64,000 nucleotides of DNA from positions 292,930-356,929 of the forward strand of contig NZ_VEHL01000008.1 in NCBI RefSeq assembly GCF_007679965.1. Reading direction: 5' to 3'. A program made the translations under genes and the position numbers. This DNA is from Bordetella genomosp. 13. GTDB taxonomy: Bacteria > Pseudomonadota > Gammaproteobacteria > Burkholderiales > Burkholderiaceae_B. Position 1 is the stretch's first letter. Every line of letters begins with the position of its first letter. Below are positions 54,791 through 63,923 of this stretch, piece by piece. The notes under the pieces were generated by a model. It was not told where the DNA came from, searched no databases, and saw nothing but the letters and a program-made list of their open reading frames with translations.

Positions 54791-55117
54791 GGGCTTCCTG
54801 GACGGGGCGCTCGTGAGACGCGGGCCGGCCCGCCGAGCGCGTCGTTCGTGCCTGGCAGTGCCTTGAACCGTGCCTGTTTGTTCAGTAATCTGGTTTCGGG
54901 CACGTAATATGCTGATGTATTCAGTCGTTTTGTTACGATTCGTCGCGTCCTTACGCCACATATGTGACACCGTTGGCCACAGGCCGCGTCCGCCTTTGGC
55001 GGGTGGTGCATAATCCACTGGATATTGTGTTCGTGCCTGGCGGCAAGGTGTGCGTGCGACATGCACAAGCCGCGGCTGTAGGCCGGCCGCCCCGATTACC
55101 TGGAGACCTTCCCCGCC
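54791..55117. other. Intergenic region before the hybrid kinase
   Basis: 327 bp without a gene. It is less GC-rich than its surroundings around 54870-54970, with a TAATAT box (54905-54910) lacking a good -35 and a short CACATATGTG palindrome at 54957-54966. Likely the promoter region of the kinase; no specific site can be assigned. Confidence 0.4.
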
Positions 55118-56680
55118 ATGACTTTCCCTGAGCGCCGTCCTGTCATCTCGGAGTTGCTCACCGGAGAGCGTCGCTTCCAGTTGCTGGTGGAGGCCGTCAA
55201 GGACTACGCCATCTACCTGCTGGACGCGGATGGCTACGTCAGCAGCTGGAATTCCGGGGCCGAGCGCTTCAAGGGCTACACGGCCAACGAGATCATCGGC
55301 CGCCATTTTTCCGTTTTCTACACCCCCGAGGACCGCGCGGCCGGCGTGCCGTGGCGCGCGCTCGAGGTCGCCGCGCGGGAAGGCCGCTTCGAATCCGAAG
55401 GCTGGCGCCTGCGCAAGGACGGTTCGCGCTTCTGGACCCACGTGGTCATCGATCCCATCCGCGACGAGGCCGGCCAGTTGATCGGCTATGCCAAGGTCAC
55501 GCGCGACGTGACGGAGAAGCGGCAGGCGGAAGAGGAAGTGCAGCGCGCCCGCGACGAGCTGCATCATGCCCAGAAGATCGAAGCCATCGGCCGCCTCACG
55601 GGCGGGGTCGCGCACGACTTCAACAACCTGTTGACGGTGATCCGTTCCTCGGCCGAGCTGCTGCGCCGGCCGACGATCACCGATGACAAGCGCACGCGCT
55701 ATCTGAACGCCATCGTCGAGACGGCCGAGCGCGCCGCCCGGCTGACGCGGCAACTGCTGGCCTTCGCGCGCCGCCAGCCGCTGGAGCCCGAATACTTCGA
55801 CGTGCGGGAACGCATCGAAGGCATGCGCCAATTGATCAACACCACGGTGGGCGCGACGGTCAAGGTGTCGCGCACCGTGGCGCATCGGCCGTGTGTCGTG
55901 CACGCCGATCCGGGCCAGTTCGAGGCCGCGCTGCTGAACATCATCGTCAATGCCAAGGACGCCATGCCCAATGGCGGAGAACTGCACTTGACGGTGGACC
56001 AGGTCGAAGGCGTGCCGCCGTCGCGTCCGCATCGCGGGCTCGACGGCCATTTCGTGGCGGTCACGGTGCACGACACGGGCGCGGGCATCGCGCCTGAACT
56101 GCTCGAGCGCATCTTCGAGCCGTTCTTCACGACCAAGACCGTGGACAAGGGCACGGGGCTGGGCCTGAGCCAGGTGTACGGCTTTGCCAAGCAGTCGGGC
56201 GGCGACATCATCGCCAACAGCCAGCCGGGCGAGGGCACGACCTTCACGCTGTACCTGCCCAGGACCGATCGCGACGTCGTCGAGAGGGCGCCCGCGCCCG
56301 CCCGGCCACTGGACGCCACGGGCCAGGAGCTGGCGCGCCGCAGGATCCTGGTGGTCGAGGACAACGACACCGTCGGCTCGTTCGTCACCAATCTGCTGAC
56401 CGAGATGGGCCAGGATCCCGCCTGGGTGGTGGACGCCGCGGCGGCGCTGCGCGCGTTGGAAGACAGCCAGGGCGGCTTCGACATGGTGTTCACCGATGTC
56501 GTCATGCCCGGCATGAACGGCGTGGAGCTGGCGCAGCGCGTGCGCGCGCGGTGGCCGGCGATCCGCGTCGTGCTCACCAGCGGCTACAGCCACGTGCTGG
56601 CCGAGCAGGGTTCGCATGGTTTCGAGCTGGTGCAGAAGCCATATTCGGTGGACGCGCTGATCGCCACGCTGTCGAAGTAG
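55118..56680 (+). CDS. PAS-domain hybrid histidine kinase
   Basis: 520-aa soluble hybrid kinase, no membrane segment. A PAS domain (about residues 18-130) has GYVSSWNSGAERFKGYTANEIIGRHFSVFY and DEAGQLIGYAKVTRDVTEKR. The phospho-acceptor is in GGVAHDFNNLLTVI. ATPase motifs are NIIVNAKDAMPNGG, DTGAGIAPE and GTGLGLSQVYG. The C-terminal receiver (about residues 405-520) has VVEDNDTV and FTDVVMPGMNG. No LOV-type cysteine is seen in the PAS domain. There is no adjacent output regulator, so it is an orphan. Confidence 0.92.
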   Translation: MTFPERRPVISELLTGERRFQLLVEAVKDYAIYLLDADGYVSSWNSGAERFKGYTANEIIGRHFSVFYTPEDRAAGVPWRALEVAAREGRFESEGWRLRKDGSRFWTHVVIDPIRDEAGQLIGYAKVTRDVTEKRQAEEEVQRARDELHHAQKIEAIGRLTGGVAHDFNNLLTVIRSSAELLRRPTITDDKRTRYLNAIVETAERAARLTRQLLAFARRQPLEPEYFDVRERIEGMRQLINTTVGATVKVSRTVAHRPCVVHADPGQFEAALLNIIVNAKDAMPNGGELHLTVDQVEGVPPSRPHRGLDGHFVAVTVHDTGAGIAPELLERIFEPFFTTKTVDKGTGLGLSQVYGFAKQSGGDIIANSQPGEGTTFTLYLPRTDRDVVERAPAPARPLDATGQELARRRILVVEDNDTVGSFVTNLLTEMGQDPAWVVDAAAALRALEDSQGGFDMVFTDVVMPGMNGVELAQRVRARWPAIRVVLTSGYSHVLAEQGSHGFELVQKPYSVDALIATLSK

Positions 56681-56841
56681 GGCGCCGCGCTGGCCGCCGC
56701 GCCGCGCGCCGCACGACCGCCGCGTTGGCAGCCACGCCGGCCTGCGCACGACCGTACTGCGCCAGCGCTGTCGGACTACCCCGACACTGGCCGTCGGACC
56801 TCCGGGCGTAGAATGAGCCGTCCGGTTCGCCGCGTGCCACC

Positions 56842-57594
56842 ATGCCCATTCCCTATCTGCGCCGCTTGACCGGCAGCGTCCGCACCCCGGCCGCCAACCG
56901 GCAACTGGCCTGCTACCTCACCTTCGTCGCGGGCGCAGCCAACGCGGGCGGCTTCCTGGCGGTCCAGCAGTACACGTCGCACATGTCCGGCATCGTCTCG
57001 GCCATGGCGGACCACGTGGTGCTCGGCTGGACCGCGTTGTTTCTGCAGGGGCTGGGGGCGCTGCTGTCTTTCATGGCCGGATCGGCCAGTTCGGCCATCA
57101 TCATCAACCTCGCGCGCCGCGCGCACCTGCGCAGCGAATATGCCCTGCCGTTGATGGTCGAGGCGGCCCTGCTGATCTGCTTCGGGCTGCTGGGCGGCCA
57201 CCTGGGGCAGCTGCGTTGGCTGTTCGTGCCCGCCACTGTGATGCTGCTGTGCTTCATCATGGGCTTGCAGAACGCCATGGTGACCAAGGTGTCGCGCGCG
57301 GAGATCCGTACCACCCACGTCACCGGCATGGTCACCGACGTGGGCATAGAGCTGGGCAAGCTGCTCTACTGGAATGCCGCCGCATCGGACGAGCGCACGC
57401 CGGCCGTTCGCGCCAACCGCGAGAAGCTCGGCACGCTGAGCCTCTTGATCGTGCTGTTCTTCGGGGGTGGCGTGGCGGGGGCGCTGGGATTCGCGCACAT
57501 CGGTTTCGCGGCCACCCTGCCGCTGGCCGCGCTGTTGCTGCTGCTGGCGGCCGTGCCCGTGGCGGAAGACGTGCGGGACTGGGTGCGCGGCTAG
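56842..57594 (+). CDS. DUF1275 (YoaK-like) membrane protein
   Basis: 250-aa polytopic membrane protein. Family features: CYLTFVAGAANAGGFLAVQQYTSHMSGIVS near the start and MGLQNAMVTKVSRAEIRTTHVTGMVTDVGIELG in the middle. About six hydrophobic segments. The family is of unknown, possibly transport, function. It stands alone between the kinase gene and a convergent lipoprotein gene. Confidence 0.88.
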   Translation: MPIPYLRRLTGSVRTPAANRQLACYLTFVAGAANAGGFLAVQQYTSHMSGIVSAMADHVVLGWTALFLQGLGALLSFMAGSASSAIIINLARRAHLRSEYALPLMVEAALLICFGLLGGHLGQLRWLFVPATVMLLCFIMGLQNAMVTKVSRAEIRTTHVTGMVTDVGIELGKLLYWNAAASDERTPAVRANREKLGTLSLLIVLFFGGGVAGALGFAHIGFAATLPLAALLLLLAAVPVAEDVRDWVRG

Positions 57595-57661
57595 CGTCCG
57601 CCAGTGCGCACCATGCCGCATGCACGCCCGCGGTCCGGAGCTGGCCTGCCCCGCGGCCACG

Positions 57662-57982
57662 TCACAGGGTGCTGGCGGGCGCCGCCGAGGGCTCCTGTTG
57701 CGCCTCGCAGCTGAAGGTGACGATGGCTTTCTTGGGCATCAGGCCCGTGGCATGGTTGGACGTGACTTCCGGCCGCACCATGCGCTGGCCCTTCTGCTGG
57801 CAATAGGCCTGCGCGCGGTCGCGCGTGGCGTTCTTCAGTTCCACCCAGGTCATGGCGCGCATGCCGGCGTTGTAGGAAACGCGGTACTGCTCTTTGCCGA
57901 CCGGCGTGACTTCGCTGATGCTGGAGCAGGCGGCGAGCAACGACAGGCAGAGCAGCAGGGGCAGGTGGCGCAAGGGCTTCAC
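57662..57982 (-). CDS. Small lipoprotein, function unknown
   Basis: 106-aa predicted lipoprotein. The signal peptide is MKPLRHLPLLLCLSLLAAC with C19 as lipidation site (lipobox LLAAC). The mature part has two cysteines (YCQQKG, FSCEAQ) that could form a disulfide. I chose the GTG at 57982 because it gives a textbook n-region; a GTG at 58009 would add nine residues. No function recognised. Confidence 0.65.
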   Translation of the reverse strand: MKPLRHLPLLLCLSLLAACSSISEVTPVGKEQYRVSYNAGMRAMTWVELKNATRDRAQAYCQQKGQRMVRPEVTSNHATGLMPKKAIVTFSCEAQQEPSAAPASTL

Positions 57983-58089
57983 GGCAGACGTCCGATGGAG
58001 GAAGCCCACAGTTTACCGTGACCGGCGGCGCGCCAGCCGGGGCCGCGGCTGCGTGCTAGCATCCGGGCCGATATCCAAGCGAGGTCATC

Positions 58090-58335
58090 ATGGAACTGCA
58101 GGAACAGATTGCCGTCATCGTCCACACCATCTCCCACCAGGGCGGCCGCATCGAAGCGTTGAACGCCACGCTGGGCGCGCTGCTGCACCTGGCCAAGACC
58201 TCGCCCAACCTGCGCGAGGCCATCGAGGCGCAATTGGAACAGCAATACGCCAGCCTGCTGGCTCGCTCCGAGAACCCGCAATACGTGGCGGGCTACGAAA
58301 GCGTGCGCGACACGGTGCTGGGCGCGCTGAAGTAG
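58090..58335 (+). CDS. Small helical protein, function unknown
   Basis: 81 aa, hydrophilic and probably all helical, with heptad-like spacing in IEALNATLGALLHLAKTSPNLREAIEAQLEQQ. GAGG lies before the ATG at suitable spacing. No signal peptide or known motif. Conservation was not testable here. Confidence 0.6.
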   Translation: MELQEQIAVIVHTISHQGGRIEALNATLGALLHLAKTSPNLREAIEAQLEQQYASLLARSENPQYVAGYESVRDTVLGALK

Positions 58336-58453
58336 GCCCTCCTGCCCGGACTTGCCCACAGCTTCTGTGGACAAGTCTTGGGATAGTGTTCTGACAGGAC
58401 GGAAAAGCGCTTTGCGCTCAAGGGCTTGGCAAGCGTGCTCAGTCTGCGCGCGA

Positions 58454-59911
58454 TCAGGCCGCAACGCGCGCGGCTCGAGGCATTTCGGCCTCGACCGCGT
58501 CGGCCAGCAGGCGCAGGGCGCGTATCGTGGCCGGCGTGCACGCCTCGCCGAAACTGACGCGCAGGAAATGGTCGTAGCGGTCCGAGTTCGAGAAGATGGC
58601 GCCGGGCGCCACGCGCACGCCATCGCGCAGCGCGCGCTCGAACACGGCGGCGCCCGACGTGCCGGCCGGCAGCTCGACCCATAGCAGCATGCCGCCCGTC
58701 GGCGTATTCAGGCGCGTGCCGGGCGGAAAATAGCGGGCGATGGCATCGGCCATCTCCTCGCGTTGCGCTCGCAGGCGGCTCCGCAGCCGTGCCAGATGCC
58801 GGTCGAAGGACTTCGAACTCATCACGTCGGCGGCCGCCACCTGGCCCAGCGGTTCGTTGGGACGGGTCTGCGCATATTTCAGCATGTCGATGCGGTGGCG
58901 CCAGCGGCCCCCCAGCATCCAGCCAAGGCGCATGCCAGGAGCCAGCGTCTTGTGCATCGACGCGCAGTAGATGACGTTGCCGGTGCCGTCCCAGGCCTTG
59001 AGCGCGGTGGGCGCGCCGTTGTCGCCAAGGGCGCCGTAGGTGTCGTCCTCGACCAGCGGCACGCCGCGCTGCTCGCACAGGGCCACCAGGCGCGCCTTGT
59101 CGGCATCGGGCATCACGCAACCCAGCGGGTTGTGATGATTGGGGATCGTGACCACCGCGCGGATTTCTGGATAGGCTTGCAGCGCCAGCTCCAGCGCATC
59201 CACCGACAGGCCATGCTGGGGCCGAGTGGGAATTTCCAGCGCGCGCATGCCCAGGCTTTCCAGCACTTGCAGCAGGCCGAAGTAGGTGGGCGATTCCACC
59301 GCGATGACATCGCCGGGCTGGGCCACGGCGCGCAACGCCAGGTTGATGGCCTCGATGCAGCCATGCGTGACGATGACCTCATCGGCATGGGTCTGCACGC
59401 CGAATTCAAGCGCGCGCCGGGCCAGCACGGTGCGCAGCGCCGGATGGCCCTGGGGCGGCACGCGGCTGCACAGCATCTCGGGACTGCGGCGCAACGCGCG
59501 CATCATGGCCTGTTTCAGGGGCTCGACCGGCAGGAATTCCGCCGGGGGAGCCGCCAGGGCGAAATTGGCTCCGCACCCTTGCGACTCGCACTTGGCGATG
59601 AAGGCTGACACGCGGTCGTGGATGCCGACGTATTGCGCGGGATCCGGCGTGCGCAATACCTCGGGTTCGGCGATGGGAGCCAGCACCGGCCGGCGCGGCC
59701 GCAGCACGAAATAGCCGGAACGCGGGCGCGCCTCGACCAGGCCTTCTTCCTCCAGGCGCCGGCAGGCCTGCACCGCCGTGGACAGGCTGACGTGGTGCGA
59801 TTGCATCAGGCTGCGCACCGACGGCAGGCGGTCGCCCGGCGCAAGCACGCCGGTGTCGATGGCGCGGCGGTAATGGGCGGCGACGCGCAGATAGAGAAGC
59901 TCGGTTTCCAT
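58454..59911 (-). CDS. MocR/PdxR-type regulator (GntR domain plus aminotransferase domain)
   Basis: 485-aa PLP-dependent transcription factor. The N-terminal GntR winged helix (residues 5-72) has LAPGDRLPSVRSLMQSH, VSLSTAVQACRRLEEEG and ARPRSGYFV. The fold-type I aminotransferase domain follows, with VTHGCIEAINLALRAV, PNHHNPLGCVM and the PLP Lys in ASMHKTLAPGMRLGW. ATG at 59911. It is divergent from the DUF2917-like gene, which it may control. Confidence 0.9.
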   Translation of the reverse strand: METELLYLRVAAHYRRAIDTGVLAPGDRLPSVRSLMQSHHVSLSTAVQACRRLEEEGLVEARPRSGYFVLRPRRPVLAPIAEPEVLRTPDPAQYVGIHDRVSAFIAKCESQGCGANFALAAPPAEFLPVEPLKQAMMRALRRSPEMLCSRVPPQGHPALRTVLARRALEFGVQTHADEVIVTHGCIEAINLALRAVAQPGDVIAVESPTYFGLLQVLESLGMRALEIPTRPQHGLSVDALELALQAYPEIRAVVTIPNHHNPLGCVMPDADKARLVALCEQRGVPLVEDDTYGALGDNGAPTALKAWDGTGNVIYCASMHKTLAPGMRLGWMLGGRWRHRIDMLKYAQTRPNEPLGQVAAADVMSSKSFDRHLARLRSRLRAQREEMADAIARYFPPGTRLNTPTGGMLLWVELPAGTSGAAVFERALRDGVRVAPGAIFSNSDRYDHFLRVSFGEACTPATIRALRLLADAVEAEMPRAARVAA

Positions 59912-60088
59912 GCGTTCAGCATGCCTGCACGGCAGGCGCCGCGACAGGCACAGATAGGTGGAAAAGCCACCATAACAGAGCTCGCGTTCGGCGGCTGTTG
60001 CGCTACAGAAACAGCGGGCGTGTGCCTGTTGCGCACGGCGGCCGATCCGTACGCTGTCTCCATCTTCACACGCTTCCGGAGCGCCCTC

Positions 60089-60516
<428 letters not shown>

Positions 60517-60531
60517 AGTTTCATCGAGAAG

Positions 60532-60565
60532 GCCCTGGTTTCTTAATTGAAATCGGGGCTTTTTT
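60532..60565 (+). terminator. Intrinsic terminator after tRNA-fMet
   Basis: GCCCTGGTTTC (60532-60542) pairs with GAAATCGGGGC (60549-60559) with two G-U pairs and a 6-nt loop, followed by TTTTTT. Confidence 0.85.
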
Positions 60566-60720
60566 GTTTTCCGGACCCCTTGTGCCGGACTGATCGAAAG
60601 CGTCTGGCGTTTGGCGTTTTCCCTGCCCCCCGCAAGCATCCACCCTGACCCGCCCTGCGCTACGATGGGCCGGTCCGCGCCGCACGGGCGGCGAGCTCGG
60701 ACCAACCGGAGGAGGGCTGA

Positions 60721-61050
60721 ATGGGTACCGCCAAATACAACCATCCCGGCTACATTGCCGACCTGGGCGACCAAGGCTGCTATCAGATCGGCGTGTGGCG
60801 TCCGCACGGATTTCCCGCGCACATCCACATCGGCAGGCAGGGCGCGCCCGAGGCGGCCATGCTGCGCCTGCGCATTTCGGACAGCGTCTTCCAGTCGCTG
60901 CCCGACGACATGGAAACGCTGTGCCGGCGCGCGCTGGGACAGGTGGTCGACGAGGGCTTGCTGAATGCCTCGCAGGCGGCCTTCCAGGAGACGCGTTTCC
61001 ATCCCGATGCCGAGCCCTGGCAGGGGCCCTTGTCGCAGGCGCAGGCCTGA
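60721..61050 (+). CDS. Hypothetical protein
   Basis: 109-aa soluble protein without a recognised domain. A GGAGGAGG Shine-Dalgarno before the ATG supports translation. It contains a His-rich patch (RPHGFPAHIHIGRQ) that could bind metal, but this is only a composition note. No neighbour suggests a role. Confidence 0.65.
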   Translation: MGTAKYNHPGYIADLGDQGCYQIGVWRPHGFPAHIHIGRQGAPEAAMLRLRISDSVFQSLPDDMETLCRRALGQVVDEGLLNASQAAFQETRFHPDAEPWQGPLSQAQA

Positions 61051-61156
61051 TGCGCATGGGCGCCGGCGACGCGTATGATAGGGACGCGGTTACACGCGTG
61101 TGGCGCGCCCCGCGCCCGGCGGCCTGTTAGCACCCACTTTTCAGCAAGGAGTTGCC

Positions 61157-61294
61157 ATGAAGAATAAAGCACTGATGGTTGCGCTGCTCGTGATGACGGC
61201 GTTCACGGCGGGTTGCAACACCATGGCCGGCGCGGGCAAGGACATCGAGAAGGGCGGCCAGGCCATCCAGAATTCGGCCGAGCGCAACAAGTAG
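61157..61294 (+). CDS. Entericidin-like small lipoprotein
   Basis: 45-aa lipopeptide: signal MKNKALMVALLVMTAFTAGC with C20 lipidated, then NTMAGAGKDIEKGGQAIQ, the entericidin A/B signature. Entericidins are membrane-associated peptides linked to stationary-phase stress or lysis. AAGGAG precedes the ATG, and a terminator follows at once, so it is a single-gene unit. Confidence 0.88.
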   Translation: MKNKALMVALLVMTAFTAGCNTMAGAGKDIEKGGQAIQNSAERNK

Positions 61295-61298
61295 TCGT

Positions 61299-61358
61299 CG
61301 GCGCGCGACAGCGCCGTCTTTTCGGGGCCGCGGGCTTCAGGCCGCGGCCCTTGTCTTT
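61299..61358 (+). terminator. Two tandem terminator hairpins after entericidin
   Basis: CGGCGC (61299-61304) pairs with GCGCCG (61311-61316), then TCTTTTC. A second stem, GGGCCGCGG (61325-61333) with CCGCGGCCC (61342-61350), is followed by TTGTCTTT. Confidence 0.7.
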
Positions 61359-61405
61359 GGTGTGTGATGCATAATTCGGCAATTGTGGTGCAGGCAGGGA
61401 AAGCA

Positions 61406-61831
61406 ATGCGCAAACTTCATTGGATCGGCGTACTGGCAGCGGCCGGCGTGCTTGGCGGCTGCGCCAACACCGGACTGAGCGAGCAGCCCGGGATCTCCGA
61501 AACCTTCAGCGTCGCGGCCGACTACCAGGCCGCGTACCGGCGCGCCGGCGAATACGTGCGCGTCTGCCACGAGAACCGCCAGCACCGCTACGGCACCGTC
61601 TACCAATCCACGCGCGCGCTGGGGGTACGCGACGCGCCCAACACGGTCCAGGTGTTCAAGAGCGGCGAACCGCTGCGCATCCTGGAGATCCTCAGCGCCG
61701 CCATGGATGGCCCGTCCAATGCCAAGGTGACGGTGCGGGTGCTGGGCGAGGCGCCCTGGGACAAGGAAGAACTCGCCGCCGCGCGGCGTTCCATCGAGAC
61801 CGCCACGCCCGTCTGCCGGGCCGGGCAGTAG
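61406..61831 (+). CDS. Small lipoprotein, function unknown
   Basis: 141-aa predicted lipoprotein. Signal MRKLHWIGVLAAAGVLGGC with C19 in the lipobox LGGC. The mature protein has two cysteines (VRVCHENRQ and TPVCRAGQ) that could pair. I use the ATG at 61406; an ATG at 61364 gives an unlikely N terminus. Five bp before the next gene. Confidence 0.7.
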   Translation: MRKLHWIGVLAAAGVLGGCANTGLSEQPGISETFSVAADYQAAYRRAGEYVRVCHENRQHRYGTVYQSTRALGVRDAPNTVQVFKSGEPLRILEILSAAMDGPSNAKVTVRVLGEAPWDKEELAAARRSIETATPVCRAGQ

Positions 61832-61836
61832 CCGGC

Positions 61837-62289
61837 ATGCGGGGGGCGCCTTACGCGCTGCTGGGCGCGGCGATCCGCATGGCCGGCTGGCTGAACGGCG
61901 TGGCCGCGCTGGCCCTGGCCGGATTCTCGCTGGGCATCCTCGGCGGCGACGTCGCGCCGCCCGACGACCTGCAGGTGCCGCTGGCCTGGTTCCTGATCGG
62001 CCTGCTGGCCACCGGCCTGGCCGCCGTGCTGGCGCTGCTGGCGCACCTGGGCTGGGCGCGCCGGCGTGCCGATGGACGCGTGTCCCTGCGTTGCCGTATC
62101 GCGCTGGTGCTGGCGCTGGGCGCCTACCTGCTGGCGCTGGCGGGCTTCGGCGCCGGCTGCTGGACCTCGCTGACCGAGGACGTATCGGTCGACGATGGCG
62201 GCGGGGACGCGGCGCCCGCGGGCGCGTTCTACACCCAGGTGGCGGCGCCTGCGCAGCAGGCGCCGCGGCGCATGGACGTCGGCATCTGA
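61837..62289 (+). CDS. Small membrane protein, function unknown
   Basis: 150-aa protein with three hydrophobic segments (about residues 15-35, 49-70 and 86-107) and a polar acidic C-terminal tail with VDDGGGDAAP. It follows the lipoprotein gene by 5 bp and is likely co-transcribed. No family recognised. Confidence 0.6.
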   Translation: MRGAPYALLGAAIRMAGWLNGVAALALAGFSLGILGGDVAPPDDLQVPLAWFLIGLLATGLAAVLALLAHLGWARRRADGRVSLRCRIALVLALGAYLLALAGFGAGCWTSLTEDVSVDDGGGDAAPAGAFYTQVAAPAQQAPRRMDVGI

Positions 62290-62316
62290 CGCGTGCCTGG
62301 GCGTGGCACCGAAGCG

Positions 62317-62347
62317 GCGTACGGCCGGACGGTGGCCGGCCATACGC
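62317..62347 (+). terminator. Hairpin after the small membrane protein gene
   Basis: Twelve-base arms (62317-62328 and 62336-62347) pair with one mismatch around a 7-nt loop. No U-tract, so its strength is uncertain. The following 170 bp up to the carbamoyltransferase gene hold no clear promoter. Confidence 0.4.
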
Positions 62348-62518
62348 CGTCGTGCGCCGGTCCTTGCGTCGGGTCGTCGGCTTGCCGCGGGCGTCGCTGG
62401 CATTTTCGCGACAGCCAGCCCGGGTAGCGTCCGCGCCGCCAATTTCCGATGGACGCTCGTGGGGCTCAGGCGTAATATGCGCATTGCGTATAGTCACCCA
62501 CCGCTCCGAGGCGTGCCA

Positions 62519-63817
62519 ATGTCCATTCCCCAGCAAGCATTCCTGCGCGACGCCATGCGTCGCCTCAACCTGACCCGCGACGTGTTCGCCGCGCGCATCG
62601 GCGTCAAGCGCCGTGCGCTGGACACCTGGTTGCTGCCGGAAGGCTCGCAGGAATTCCGGGCGATGCCCGAGGTGGTCGAGCGCTTCGTCAGCGAGATCGT
62701 GCAGAACCGCGATCTGCTCGAGAAATATACGCAAAGCGCACAAGCCGGCCCGCTGCGCGAGCGCATCGCCGTCGACGGCAAGCACCAGCTGCTGTCGGTC
62801 GACCAGTTCACGCGCGAATCGGTGGAGGACCTGTTCCGCGTTGCCGACATGATGCAGCCCATCGCGCGCCGCCAGAAGGTCTCGCGCGTGCTGGAGGGCG
62901 CGGTGCTGGGCAATCTGTTCTTCGAGGCCAGCACCCGTACGCGCGTGAGCTTCGGCTCGGCCTTCTGCCGCCTGGGCGGTTCGGTCTGCGACACCACCGG
63001 CTTCACGTTCTCGTCCATGGCCAAGGGCGAATCCATCTACGACACCAGCCGCGTGATGAGCGGCTATGTCGACGCCATGGTGATCCGCCACCCCGACCAG
63101 GGCTCGGTCGCGGAATTCGCGCAGGCCACCAACATCCCGGTGGTCAACGGCGGTGACGGCCCGGGCGAGCACCCCAGCCAGGCACTGCTGGACCTGTACA
63201 CCATCCTGACCGAGTTCTCGCGCCTGGGCAAGCTGCTGGACGGCGCGCACATCGCCATGGTCGGCGACCTGAAGTACGGCCGTACCGTGCACTCGCTGAT
63301 CAAGCTGCTTGCCTTGTACAAGGGCGTGAAGTTCACGCTGGTGGCGCCGCCCGGACTGGAAATGCCGTCCTATATCGTCGAGAAGGCGGCCCGCAACGGC
63401 AACGTGATCGAACAGAAGGCCTCGCTGGCCGATGGCCTGCCGGGCGCTGACGTGATCTATGCGACCCGCGTCCAGAAAGAACGCTTCGCGTCCGAAGAGA
63501 AGGAAGGCGAGGGCTACACGCCCGAGTTCCAGATCTCGCGCGAGATCATCGACACCTATTGCTCGCCCGACACCATCGTCATGCATCCGCTGCCGCGCGA
63601 CAGCCGCCCGGGCGCCAACGACCTCAGCGTGGACCTGAACCACGACCCGCGCCTGGCCATCTTCCGCCAGACCGACAACGGCATTCCCATCCGCATGGCC
63701 ATCTTCGCGGTGCTGCTGGGCGTGGAAGACCTGGTGCAGCATTCGATGCGCGACGTCACCTGGAAGCATCCCTCGCACATCGGTCCGGATGACTCGGTGT
63801 TCCACGGCCTGGATTGA
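62519..63817 (+). CDS. pyrB: Aspartate carbamoyltransferase, long form with N-terminal HTH-like extension
   Basis: 432-aa carbamoyltransferase. The carbamoyl-phosphate motif is S138-TRTR in FFEASTRTRVSFGSAF; HPSQALLDLYTI, GDLKYGRTVHSLIKLLALY and HPLPRD mark aspartate transcarbamylase rather than OTC. It is about 120 residues longer than E. coli PyrB (311). The extra N terminus begins FLRDAMRRLNLTRDVFAARIGVKRRALDTWLLP, which reads like a helix-turn-helix. Whether it is the main PyrB of the cell or a second paralogue cannot be decided from the window. Confidence 0.82.
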   Translation: MSIPQQAFLRDAMRRLNLTRDVFAARIGVKRRALDTWLLPEGSQEFRAMPEVVERFVSEIVQNRDLLEKYTQSAQAGPLRERIAVDGKHQLLSVDQFTRESVEDLFRVADMMQPIARRQKVSRVLEGAVLGNLFFEASTRTRVSFGSAFCRLGGSVCDTTGFTFSSMAKGESIYDTSRVMSGYVDAMVIRHPDQGSVAEFAQATNIPVVNGGDGPGEHPSQALLDLYTILTEFSRLGKLLDGAHIAMVGDLKYGRTVHSLIKLLALYKGVKFTLVAPPGLEMPSYIVEKAARNGNVIEQKASLADGLPGADVIYATRVQKERFASEEKEGEGYTPEFQISREIIDTYCSPDTIVMHPLPRDSRPGANDLSVDLNHDPRLAIFRQTDNGIPIRMAIFAVLLGVEDLVQHSMRDVTWKHPSHIGPDDSVFHGLD

Positions 63818-63923
63818 CGTGCCGCGTCCGCGGTGGCGCGCCGCGGGCCAGGATGGGGTCATTGCCGGCAATTCCACGGATACCGCTGCGCCAGCGTGCC
63901 CCAAATGAAAAAGGACGCCTGCC

